Virus record (IMG/VR): IMGVR_UViG_3300020472_000085
Location: 1 to 35,351 of that record
Strand: one strand, 5' to 3'
Length of the DNA stretch: 35,351 nucleotides
Source: a virus
Shown one piece after another: positions 20,201-29,635 of the stretch; position 1 is the first letter of the stretch; each line of letters opens with the position of its first letter. The position numbers and the translations under genes were made by a program. The notes under the pieces were generated by a model. It saw only the letters and a list, made by a program, of their open reading frames with translations. It had not been told where the DNA came from and searched no databases.

Positions 20201-23200
20201 ATTTGTAGAAACAAATCTATGAGAAGTACCAACACCAACACTTGTAAGATCTGTTGGTACAGCAATATTCTGTAGAGATTTTGCAGCAGTTTCTGCTATT
20301 TTAATTTTATCATCATTAACTTTAATAACAAATAAATCAGCAGGTAAAAGTGTAGTGGTTCCAACTCCAACAAATCCATTTGTTTCAGCAATTCCTATTG
20401 CACCAACACTACCAGATCCATCATGAACATATTCGATCTGTTCACCAGTTTTAAAGAAGTGATTTGGAATTGTAATAGTGTTAGTAGTAACATCTACAAT
20501 ATCAGAATCATTTCCTTCAAAACTTCTATTAAAAATAGGTTCAGTTTGATGCTTTAATTCAAATGCTCTCTTAAGATTATTTTCTGTTCCCTCATATAAA
20601 CCATACTGAGTTTGTATATCTACATTACTACCAATATCCATATTATCTCTAGCATCATCTTGAATTTTGAATGCATTCATATATGTTTGAGCTTCAATTG
20701 GGAATCTTACACCACCCATCATTCCTGCTCTAGGAGTACATATAAGTTGAACAGTAGCAATTCCAGCAGTAGAATCAGAAACTATTCTAGTTCCTACTGT
20801 TGCAATTCCTGATGATTTTAAAGGTGTTCCTACTTCGCCATATTGAGTATCAAAAGTGCCACCATCATCAGTAGAAACAATATAATCATCCACAACTAAA
20901 ATTTCACTGAAATGATATGAACCCTCTTGCGAAGTTTCTGTTAATTGAATTGCAAAATATGCAGCATCATATCCATCTACAGTTGATGAACTCTGACTAA
21001 TATATTCTCCAATAACAGTCGGATCAGAACTAGTAGTAGTTCCTATTCCAGTTGATTGAGTTCTTAATCTTGCATGTTTTAAATCTAATACTGCTGATGA
21101 TCCACTATTAACTGTTGCAGCTAATGAAACTATAGCAGTATTAACAGTAGCAGTTGTTCCTATTCCCGCATTTGTTTGATCAGGGAACCAATCAACTTTT
21201 ACATTAGATCCATCATAATATGCAGAGTATGTTCCAAGACCTAATGATGGATTTGATTGATCTTCAACCTCACTAAGTAAATTACCATATTCACTTACCA
21301 TTACTTCATTAGTATCATCATCATGAATAAGATTTAATTCATCAAATTCAAATTGACCACCACTAAGTTTTGTAGTATCCGCAGTGATAGACAATAATAT
21401 CTTAGCTGAGCGATATGTACTTGCAATACCTACAATATTAATTCCAGTTGTAGTAGCAGTAGCAACATTTGCGCTAGTTGATTCAATTTTACAAATTCCA
21501 AAAGCAGTACTACCAATACTTAATAAAGTATCATCTAAATTATAAGAAAGAGTTGCAATATCAAAATCATTTACTTTATAATTTCTTGGATACCATAATA
21601 GTCTTCCAGTATTTCCAAGAATATTAGCATCAAATGATCCTAAATCATATACAGTTTCTATTCTTCCATATTGCTGGAAATATAAATCAGAATTATCATG
21701 AAGTATATCAATAACTTGAAGTTGTCTTTGTTGAGTAAACCTTCTATCCTTAACATAAGCAAAATATTTAACTGCTCTAGTTGTAGATACATCAAATTCA
21801 GCAGCTATGCTAAATGCTGTTGATCTAGGATTACTATTAAATTCTCCACTCACATCATCTATAGAGAGAACCCTATTACCCATCGATTCATCATAATCAA
21901 GAAGAATTCTACTAGAAAATACTATTTCATCAGATGCAACTCTAGAAGATACATTTATAGAATTTTCTTTCACTAAATCAAAATCATACACGGTATTTAA
22001 ATCACCAAAACCAACTAAATGATTTACAACATCATATTGCGTTACTTCAGTAGATAATCCAACTGTCATTGAATTTAAATTCAATGAGTCTACTTGCATA
22101 TCAGAGAATTTTACATGACCTAAAGTATGATTTAATGCACTTACAACATCATTCCAAGTCTCATAAGATACTTTAGACCTTAAGGAATATGAGAAATTCT
22201 GATAATACAGACTATCCTGTATTCTCTGCATATTTGTATTCAAAAAACCAGAATCGGTTTCCCATCCTTTTTGAACCAATGAATAAGCACCTAATTTAAA
22301 GTCAGAATCATATTTTGTTACTGAAGAAGCAACACCATGAGTATCTGATGATTCTCCTACAATAACATCCCCAACTTTAAAGTTTTCGGTAGTTGCTATT
22401 TTTAATAATCCAAGTTTCTTATCCCATTTCTCAACAACACCACTAGCAGAATCGCAAATAACACTTTCTCCATCAAGATAATCTTCTACACCCAATTTGA
22501 CATTAAATATTGGGAAATATTTTTCAGGTATAATTCTTCCTATAGAAGTAGGACTATCAAATTGACCAGGAGTTACTTCAGAATTTAAATCAGAATAATA
22601 ATCATATAAACTAAAAGTAACAATACCAAGACCACCAATATTGGGATCAACTTCTGTTAATTCAAATAATTTGTAATCATATTCAGCAGAATTATATCCT
22701 CTAGCTGTTGAACCAACACCAACACTAATATTTTCAATTAATACTTTATCTCCAACTATAAATGGGAAAGAACCAGCAGTACTAAACCCAACAGATAAAG
22801 TAACAGATACATCTTTAGTTGTAGTATTAAATCCTACAGTATTAATTCCAACTCCATTAGTATTATCAGTAGGAATAATAATAGGAGGAACATTACTAAG
22901 ACCCTTAGATTCTTCAAGGATACTTACATTTGAATCACCTAAAGTATACTTAAGAACTATATCTTCATCTAATTTTCTTGTTATTCCATCAAATACCTTA
23001 AGTGTAGGTGCTACAGAATATCCTCTTCCTACAGAAGATATTCCAACAGATTTAATAACAGCAAGATTATCTATTGTTACTAGTTGAGGTAATCCAACAC
23101 TCGGTCTAAGTGTATTATCTGAAGGGAAATTATATCCAATATCTTTAATCTTCGTTCTTCCAATTTTTCCAATAGTTTTACTAGAGACCTCAGCACGAGC

Positions 23201-26200
23201 ATTTTTACCAATATCAGAAGTAATAGTAGAAATTCCTGGAAGAGAATAATAATTTTCTCCACCATCAGTTATATTAAATTCTGATATAGAACCATAAGCA
23301 GTAGCAGAATCTGTTGTATATTTTAAATCAGATGAAGTGGAAATATAAGATGCTTTTTCTGGTAACTTAGCTAAGGTATAATTAAATGTATTTGTTGCAC
23401 CAACTGAAATAGTATGTTTTCCATTATATCCACTTTCTACAACTTGTAATTGATTTGCGGAAATAACATCAGCATTTCTAGTAACCTGCTCTTTAACAGG
23501 AGGTATAGTACCTTCATATAAAGGATCAAAAGTATAATATAAAATTTCTGGAATATCTTTATTAACAGTTAAAGTAACATTAGCATTTGAATCTACACCA
23601 GCATCTCCAGTTCTTTGAACACTAAACTGGTCAGTTAATTTATTAGTATCCCATATTTTTATAAGATTTGAATCACTATAGAAATTAAATTTAAATGCTG
23701 GATATGAAGTACCTTGACTAATATACCCTAAAGATGAATCTGATAAGTCAAATATAGCAGATTGATTTTTATATACCTTTACTGGTGGATTTATAGGATT
23801 AATTGTTCCTGCAGAAAGACTAGTAATGCCAACCGTAGCAGGTTTTAATAATTTAGAATTATAAGAAGTATCGCATAATTTAAATTTATTTTCATCAATT
23901 CTTACAATAAAATATATTGCATTATTAGAAAGACCGCCGCATGGAATAGATGCTGTATGAATAACTTTTTGTCCAGTTACAAATCCATGATTTGATATAC
24001 TAATTGTATTAGATGTAGTGTTAACTCCACCAGCAACAAAGTCTTTTGGATCAATTATAATAGATCTATTATAATCATTATATTTTACTGTAAATGTAGT
24101 TGAAATATTTCCAGGACTTACATTAATTTCAACATTATCGTCTGTTAATAATCCATGACTTGCTCCTGTTGATACTGTTACTTTATTTCTAGAAATTTCT
24201 GCAGTAATTGGAGTGTAATTAGTTTTAAAACTATGCCATATACCAGTTCCAATTCCTGAGAATAATAAAGTTGAAGAATTTTTAAATGTTGTTCCAACAC
24301 CAACTATAGAACTACCAGCAGTATTCAATCCAACTACAACAGTTGATATTCCAATTAAATCTTTACTATGCTTATACGCATATAAAGTTTGACCATCAGT
24401 TAATGTTGATATACCACCACCACTATTTTGAACATCAATACCTGCTCCTCTATTAGGAGAATATGTTAATTGATCACCTGTTACCAAACCATGATCTTTA
24501 ATCCAAATAGTTTTAGTTGGAATAAAGACTTGAGTTAGTCCTAAACCTGGACTTGGATATCCTGGTTGAGAATAGAATTGAATTGTTGTTCCAATACCAA
24601 CACCAGAAGCAGTTCCTATCGCAACAGATTCATTTGGATTAAAATAAATTTGCTTATTTACTTTACAATCATATGTTGTTTTAAATCCTGCATTTATAAC
24701 TAATTTTCTTGAATCTTCATAAAGAACTGTAGTTACTGTATGTGCTGCTCCTGCAGTTCCTTCTACAGCTCTAAGAGCTCTAATTCTTGAATATTCAGGT
24801 TCAATATTTAAGACTTGAATTTTCTCAGAATTTATTCTAAGAATATCATTTTCTTTAATTTCTGGGTATTCTAATCTTCCATTAATATCAAAATAAGTAA
24901 CTATTCCAGTTACACCATCAGACCCAATTCCAGTTGGTTGAGTTCCTACACCAGTTAATACAAAAGTATCTGTAGTAAAACCTACTTGATAAATCCCACC
25001 AATTTTAGAGGATGTTGTAGATAATCCAGAAACATTAATTATATCTTTAGATGCAAATTGATGAGGTTTAGTAGACCAAAGAATATATTCACCCTTTTGA
25101 ACTCCAGGATAGACTTCAACACCACTTATACTACTTGTAGCAACACTTATATTACTTAAAGGTTTACCACCAATTATAGAAACTTTAGCAGCAGCCCTAT
25201 TTCCTTTAGTTCCAGTATTATCAAAAACTACTGCATCCCCAACACGATATAATTCCCCTGATGTTGTAAGTCCTATTTTATCAATAGTACCAGGTTTTCC
25301 TGATTTAACATCTAAAGTTTGAGATAAATCATCAGGAATATAAAGATATTCATATTCTAAATTACCTTCAATAAGGTTATAAAAATAAGTATTTCTAGAC
25401 CATTCATCATTATTTAAATTAATTTGATCTTGATTTGAATAAGAACTAAAATTAAACTTATTAGGTGTAGATTTATAATTCTCCCCAATTAAATAAGGGA
25501 ACACTGGCCTTTTATAACCAGCAAATGGTCCTGCTGAATCTGCATTACTATCATTAATAGTAGCAAAATAAGCATAAGTTCCATTTGGATATTCTGGAGT
25601 AACACAGAATCTTCCATTATTTTCATCAAGAGTTTTTGGATCACTTACTTTAGTAAAACTATAATCTTCAATAAAAAATCCTACTGGAAATTCATTTTGA
25701 GGGGGTCTACTAGGTTTTAAATCAACACTATAAGCAGACTTCATTTGCGCTACTACACCACCAGTTTGTGTAGAATATCCATAAGGACCATAAATTGGAT
25801 TTCCATCGTATGCCCACCCAATAATAGGAGAATGATCATCTGATGCAACTTCTAAACTATTAACTCTTCGTAAGTCAGATTTTCCATATAGTGTATTTCC
25901 TTCTTGATCTGTTCCAAATACTGCTTCCCTAAGTTTTCTAGGTGCATATAAATGAGAATACTGAAGTCCCCTATCAATATTAAATTGATCAGCAATAATT
26001 CCATCATCTGTACTAAAATTATCAATATGTCTTTGGAAAAGATTTAATCTCCAATTTTGAATATCTGCTCTAAATTCAGCACCTTCTCCTGGAACAATAA
26101 CACTAATACTAGTATTTTCTTGAGTATATCTCTCACCACCTTCAATTACCTTAATGGATGTTATTGTATTGTCAGTAAGAACTGGAGTAAGTACTGCACC

Positions 26201-29200
26201 CACACCATCACCAGAAATAACTAAATCTGGTGGAGAATTATAATTAGATCCTGTTGCTAAAATTAATATTTCAACAATCTTTCCATCATTAATAATTGGT
26301 CTTAATTGAGCACCTGAACCAGCAATTAAAGTAACATCAGGTTGTCTATCAAAATTAATAATTTCAGATGATCCATATCCAACACCATTTTTGGATACAT
26401 GAACAGAATTAATACTACCCCTAATTATTGGTTGAACTTCAAGCTGGAAAGTATTAGTTCCTATTGATGAAATTCCAACTTTTCCAGTTATATTTACAGT
26501 AATATCTGGGTAATTAAAAGTATGAGTCCCTACACCAACAGATGTAAAATCAATATACTGTTTTGTTCTATAATAAAACTCTTTATCAGTGCTAAAACCA
26601 ACTTGTGATAATTTAAATTCAGCATTATCAACTCTTGTTAAATAATATTCTGTCCCATCTGTTAAACCACCAAGAGCAGTTCCTTCAGCAGTGTATTTAA
26701 CTATTTCACCAGAATCATAACCATGATTAGGAATTTGGACGCTATTGAATGCAGTATTAATTCCACTTCCTGACTCAGTTGGAGTACTTCTCTTCTTATT
26801 TGCATATCCACTTCCACCATTAACTACATTAAGAACATCTACTATAAATTTCTTATTAAGTGCTCTTATAGATTGTTTTCCAATACCATAAGAAGTTAAA
26901 GATATGGTACCAAGTCCAGCAATAGCATTTGCTTCAGAAGAATGGAGTTTTATTGTAGAATTGTTTACACTAGTAACAAAGTAGTGAGAATGTGTAGTAA
27001 TTCCACCAATGTTAGTTTGTCCATTAGTTTCATAAATTACTTCTTCAGCATTTTTAAATTTATGATAAGTATTAAATCCAATAGTATTGTCGGTAAGACT
27101 AACCCAAGCACTTGTTTGTCCAGCATGAGTGTTAGAATCTGCAAAAAAGTCAACTGAATGACTAATTTGTCTCATATCTACATCAACAATTGCTCCCGAA
27201 CCATTACCACCGCTAATGGTTACAATTGGAGTTTCTTCATAATCAAAACCACGATCAAGAATTCTAAGAGCAGATAAAGATCCTTCAACTGCTGCGATTG
27301 CTGTTGCTCCAGTACCTACACTATCTTTAATATGTACAACTGGTGGATTAATTACATCATAATCGGCACCCGTACTACTAACTTCAATTTCATTAATTTG
27401 TCCAAATGTAATAACATCACCTGCTTTATAATTTAAAACTTGAACACCATTTACTAATATTCCAGTAAATCCAGGAGTAGTTGCAACTATATCACTATTA
27501 TCATCTTGAGGAAGAGCAATTTCTCTTAAAATATTTTGAGATTGTAAAGTTTTAAATCTAAAATCATAAGGTTCAATTTTACTATTTGTTACGGTAGTAT
27601 CCTCAGTAAGAGTAACAAAAGTTCCGTCAGAAATATTAGTTCTACTAGTTGCAAGTTTTATTTTAGAATTGCTTACCCTGTATATAAAATAAAGTCCTTC
27701 AGTAATTAATGCTGGTCCATCAATTATTCTAGATTGAGCATTTCCAAAAGTATCATAATATTCTTCCTCAATTCTTTCTGGAGAATAATAAATTGCATCA
27801 CCAGTATAGAATCCATGATCCTCAGTTAATGGGTTAATTAAAAATTCAGATCCTATAAAAGTTCCAGAGAATGTAACAGTCTGACCATAGACATCTAATG
27901 GTTGAGCATTATAAGAAGGAATGGAAGGAGAAGCAACTAAGTAATTTTCCCCTTTTTTATAAACATTCTGTACATTACTAGAATAAATTATAGAATTTGG
28001 AAAATTATTAGACTCTGTTTTTAAAATAAGTCTTCTAATATAATAAGTGTCAGGTATCTCATCCGATAATTGTCCCTGACCTTTAATTTCAATAGATCTA
28101 TTAGAATTAACTTTAAGTACAGTAGAAGTTTCCCTTGTTTCATTTCCCAGTATAATTGATGCTCTATCTCCTACTTTAAAACAATGATCTACATTTAATC
28201 CAATTTTATAAGTCCAATCAGAGCTGTCAATTACATCTACTGATTTTACTTTGTAAATTGGAGAAATATTATAAAACCAATTCTTTCCTTTAACTGTTCC
28301 ATCAGAAATACCTAAAGTTTTAATTTGTGCAGTATCATCTTCTTCATAATTTACTGCATTAATTGGAGAATCAAATTCTTCTAATACTGCATTAATTCTT
28401 ACTTTAACAGTTTTTGTAGTATCTACAAAAGATTGTCCATAAACATAAGTATTAATTCCAATATTTGTTGCATTATTAATAGTTCCATTTATACCAGAAC
28501 ACCCAAAGAATTGAGTTGTATTTTTAGAAGCATAAGAAGTAACTCCAACTGTTCCATCACTATAATTTACATATAATTCACCACTTGTAGGAAATCCAAC
28601 AGTAGAATCTACATCGATATAAGTTGTACCTGAAGATACTCGTCCAATTACCCTAGTTTTTGGATGAGTAGCAAATTCACCATATATTGATCCATCAACT
28701 CTACTATCTCTATCATATCCAGCATCAATACTAAGTTTATAAAAAGTTTGACCTATTCCAGTATCTCCAGTATTAATAGGTTCTACTGAAGTAATAGGTG
28801 CATATGCTTTAGTATAATCTCCATAAGTATATGCATTTTGGAATAAAGTAGATTGTTCAAGGTCTACTGGATTTCCTTCACCATCAATAGATTCAACAAC
28901 AAAATCTTTTGTGAGTCTATAATTAGCATTTGATGGAGTAAAGAGAAAATCTCTTGGTTTTATAATTCTTACATCTTCATTATATAAAGCTTTAAATAGA
29001 ATTTCAAAAGATTTATCAGTACCTTTACTAAGATAAAAATCTTTTGCTTGTTTTATAAAAATATCTTGATTTAAATCTTTATGTAACTTTCTATTCTCTA
29101 ATCCAGGTAATAGTTGATGTTTTGTTTTAAGTAAAAATTCCTTAAGAAACAGATTACTTAGATTCTTGACCTGAGACCCTGATGTATGCTCCTCAGAGGT

Positions 29201-29635
29201 GCTTGATTTAAACTCTAGTACATCTGGACTATTTACTGTTCTATAGGAAGTTATACCTGAAAATCCACGCACACAACCAGTAAAGCAAGTTGTTGCAGTT
29301 CCAGTATAAGTAATGATTTCATTATCGATCTGTAGCAATCCATAAGATGAAGGAAATCCATATGTTCCTGTTGGATTCTTTACCATATCAACAGGAATGA
29401 TATCAGTAAAGGAATCAATGGATGTAGATAATCCAACTATCTCAGTTAGATTTGTTTGTTCACCAACTTTTATATACTCATCAATATTTTGAATCAAATC
29501 AATAGATCCACCTTGATACTCTTGACCAAGATAGTATTGCTTTAAAAAATCAGAAACTAATGGAAATTCAGTCTTCGTGTAAGCAGGAAGCTGATTCTGA
29601 ACTATGTTACTGAATTGGATTCTCTTATCTGACAT
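17270..29635 (-). CDS. 7: Giant baseplate wedge protein, gp7-like (4121 aa)
   Basis: The frame is intact for 12.4 kb, over a third of the window. Near residues 198-223, KDFYLSKGTDKSFEILFKAL followed by YNEDVRI matches the T4 gp7 block YDFYSTKGIEASYKFLFKVL...YNEEVEI, and gene order 25-6-7 agrees, so I call a gp7 homologue; gp7 links gp6 to gp8 and gp10 in the wedge. T4 gp7 is only about 1030 aa. The remainder is beta-rich: 'GxGY' modules near residues 748, 790, 1078, 1125, 2125, 2208, 3425, 3480, 3530, 3842 and 3882; 'DNEIITYT...RGFSG' modules near 103, 1600 and 3200; and a YHYH-like domain near 1265-1385 (GWAYDGNPIYGPYG, LDENNGR, YAYF, FPYLIG). The ATG follows the gp6 TAA with no gap. Whether all added domains are baseplate or fibre-like is unknown. 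Confidence 0.75.
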   Translation of the reverse strand: MSDKRIQFSNIVQNQLPAYTKTEFPLVSDFLKQYYLGQEYQGGSIDLIQNIDEYIKVGEQTNLTEIVGLSTSIDSFTDIIPVDMVKNPTGTYGFPSSYGLLQIDNEIITYTGTATTCFTGCVRGFSGITSYRTVNSPDVLEFKSSTSEEHTSGSQVKNLSNLFLKEFLLKTKHQLLPGLENRKLHKDLNQDIFIKQAKDFYLSKGTDKSFEILFKALYNEDVRIIKPRDFLFTPSNANYRLTKDFVVESIDGEGNPVDLEQSTLFQNAYTYGDYTKAYAPITSVEPINTGDTGIGQTFYKLSIDAGYDRDSRVDGSIYGEFATHPKTRVIGRVSSGTTYIDVDSTVGFPTSGELYVNYSDGTVGVTSYASKNTTQFFGCSGINGTINNATNIGINTYVYGQSFVDTTKTVKVRINAVLEEFDSPINAVNYEEDDTAQIKTLGISDGTVKGKNWFYNISPIYKVKSVDVIDSSDWTYKIGLNVDHCFKVGDRASIILGNETRETSTVLKVNSNRSIEIKGQGQLSDEIPDTYYIRRLILKTESNNFPNSIIYSSNVQNVYKKGENYLVASPSIPSYNAQPLDVYGQTVTFSGTFIGSEFLINPLTEDHGFYTGDAIYYSPERIEEEYYDTFGNAQSRIIDGPALITEGLYFIYRVSNSKIKLATSRTNISDGTFVTLTEDTTVTNSKIEPYDFRFKTLQSQNILREIALPQDDNSDIVATTPGFTGILVNGVQVLNYKAGDVITFGQINEIEVSSTGADYDVINPPVVHIKDSVGTGATAIAAVEGSLSALRILDRGFDYEETPIVTISGGNGSGAIVDVDMRQISHSVDFFADSNTHAGQTSAWVSLTDNTIGFNTYHKFKNAEEVIYETNGQTNIGGITTHSHYFVTSVNNSTIKLHSSEANAIAGLGTISLTSYGIGKQSIRALNKKFIVDVLNVVNGGSGYANKKRSTPTESGSGINTAFNSVQIPNHGYDSGEIVKYTAEGTALGGLTDGTEYYLTRVDNAEFKLSQVGFSTDKEFYYRTKQYIDFTSVGVGTHTFNYPDITVNITGKVGISSIGTNTFQLEVQPIIRGSINSVHVSKNGVGYGSSEIINFDRQPDVTLIAGSGAQLRPIINDGKIVEILILATGSNYNSPPDLVISGDGVGAVLTPVLTDNTITSIKVIEGGERYTQENTSISVIVPGEGAEFRADIQNWRLNLFQRHIDNFSTDDGIIADQFNIDRGLQYSHLYAPRKLREAVFGTDQEGNTLYGKSDLRRVNSLEVASDDHSPIIGWAYDGNPIYGPYGYSTQTGGVVAQMKSAYSVDLKPSRPPQNEFPVGFFIEDYSFTKVSDPKTLDENNGRFCVTPEYPNGTYAYFATINDSNADSAGPFAGYKRPVFPYLIGENYKSTPNKFNFSSYSNQDQINLNNDEWSRNTYFYNLIEGNLEYEYLYIPDDLSQTLDVKSGKPGTIDKIGLTTSGELYRVGDAVVFDNTGTKGNRAAAKVSIIGGKPLSNISVATSSISGVEVYPGVQKGEYILWSTKPHQFASKDIINVSGLSTTSSKIGGIYQVGFTTDTFVLTGVGTQPTGIGSDGVTGIVTYFDINGRLEYPEIKENDILRINSEKIQVLNIEPEYSRIRALRAVEGTAGAAHTVTTVLYEDSRKLVINAGFKTTYDCKVNKQIYFNPNESVAIGTASGVGIGTTIQFYSQPGYPSPGLGLTQVFIPTKTIWIKDHGLVTGDQLTYSPNRGAGIDVQNSGGGISTLTDGQTLYAYKHSKDLIGISTVVVGLNTAGSSIVGVGTTFKNSSTLLFSGIGTGIWHSFKTNYTPITAEISRNKVTVSTGASHGLLTDDNVEINVSPGNISTTFTVKYNDYNRSIIIDPKDFVAGGVNTTSNTISISNHGFVTGQKVIHTASIPCGGLSNNAIYFIVRIDENKFKLCDTSYNSKLLKPATVGITSLSAGTINPINPPVKVYKNQSAIFDLSDSSLGYISQGTSYPAFKFNFYSDSNLIKIWDTNKLTDQFSVQRTGDAGVDSNANVTLTVNKDIPEILYYTFDPLYEGTIPPVKEQVTRNADVISANQLQVVESGYNGKHTISVGATNTFNYTLAKLPEKASYISTSSDLKYTTDSATAYGSISEFNITDGGENYYSLPGISTITSDIGKNARAEVSSKTIGKIGRTKIKDIGYNFPSDNTLRPSVGLPQLVTIDNLAVIKSVGISSVGRGYSVAPTLKVFDGITRKLDEDIVLKYTLGDSNVSILEESKGLSNVPPIIIPTDNTNGVGINTVGFNTTTKDVSVTLSVGFSTAGSFPFIVGDKVLIENISVGVGSTARGYNSAEYDYKLFELTEVDPNIGGLGIVTFSLYDYYSDLNSEVTPGQFDSPTSIGRIIPEKYFPIFNVKLGVEDYLDGESVICDSASGVVEKWDKKLGLLKIATTENFKVGDVIVGESSDTHGVASSVTKYDSDFKLGAYSLVQKGWETDSGFLNTNMQRIQDSLYYQNFSYSLRSKVSYETWNDVVSALNHTLGHVKFSDMQVDSLNLNSMTVGLSTEVTQYDVVNHLVGFGDLNTVYDFDLVKENSINVSSRVASDEIVFSSRILLDYDESMGNRVLSIDDVSGEFNSNPRSTAFSIAAEFDVSTTRAVKYFAYVKDRRFTQQRQLQVIDILHDNSDLYFQQYGRIETVYDLGSFDANILGNTGRLLWYPRNYKVNDFDIATLSYNLDDTLLSIGSTAFGICKIESTSANVATATTTGINIVGIASTYRSAKILLSITADTTKLSGGQFEFDELNLIHDDDTNEVMVSEYGNLLSEVEDQSNPSLGLGTYSAYYDGSNVKVDWFPDQTNAGIGTTATVNTAIVSLAATVNSGSSAVLDLKHARLRTQSTGIGTTTSSDPTVIGEYISQSSSTVDGYDAAYFAIQLTETSQEGSYHFSEILVVDDYIVSTDDGGTFDTQYGEVGTPLKSSGIATVGTRIVSDSTAGIATVQLICTPRAGMMGGVRFPIEAQTYMNAFKIQDDARDNMDIGSNVDIQTQYGLYEGTENNLKRAFELKHQTEPIFNRSFEGNDSDIVDVTTNTITIPNHFFKTGEQIEYVHDGSGSVGAIGIAETNGFVGVGTTTLLPADLFVIKVNDDKIKIAETAAKSLQNIAVPTDLTSVGVGTSHRFVSTNQNAKVILSLDNIIQSPVVSTAVTTTLAHAATTTDDLIYFTGISSITGADLVKVNSEIMKIESVGVGSTNRFRVKREWLGTTLAGHSTGALVTKVTGNYNIVDNVLNFTEAPYGNTPLSSTTNPPDSRDWVGVATGSNFNGRVFLRSGITDSSNETYYQNYVFDGLSNEFDGSTSDFDLKTNSSNITGIATENAVILINDVFQTPSKDYSLTENAGITSISFTGTASSVSSDVNLSTLPIGGVILSVGSTEGHGYQPLVAAGGTAVVSTAGTVASVSIGYSGSGYRSGIGQTVNVGVGTTSLTTPNTQWVGTATIGSNGTLTGVAITISKGGYSQVNPPFVIIDSPLSYTNLPLEYSSTSAGVGTNATVDVVVGQGSSVTDFRVNITGSGYRVGEILTIPYGGTTGIPTDTSTYYNEFQLEVTKEFTDKFTGWSIGELENLDDWDSLFDGETVAFQLRRAGQQISIRAGKGSKIIVQDIVLIFINDILQVPGKAYKFDGGSVVVFTEPPSAGDISKVIFYKGSGSSDVVTREILETVKQGDDLRIENGSEPYYLKENIRGVTTVSSTDTAQTVPYFGPGNTQNEDLLRPVVWTRQTEDKIINEEEVGKSRELYNANVNPCSYIIKTVGIGSTVVYVDSLRPLYNTTNEISDASIRSTWQDKIMMISQDTKVGAIATCLVTTSGIVTSVDITDGGGGYTSAPSLVFGKIGVGTTAIGRSFINPVGVVTGIEITNSGTQYSQDDPPVCLIQPPQLIAETDTVGSYSGDDGIIVGFGTEGGEADIDKSLIFDIHIPYDSWLRNTDLVGTAVTLSSIQVGDYFVTKNTYVGFADTTLNSLNSSGDIIGIGTLFVDNIYQVDTVSNHITGALTGIGTTTFRRVTAKIAGVSTITFASTKAGFSSETYDFSSAGQGQGSGWSGAFTTSYYIGDFSWGKIDVVSRNESNEYTAYTRGSISGLSTSSIVRRSKPLKSKNYDGQIV

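Noticed and set aside
23080-23265. Minus-strand 61-codon frame within the giant gene
   Set aside because: It is out of frame inside an intact large coding sequence and is a low-complexity Leu/Lys/Ile run.
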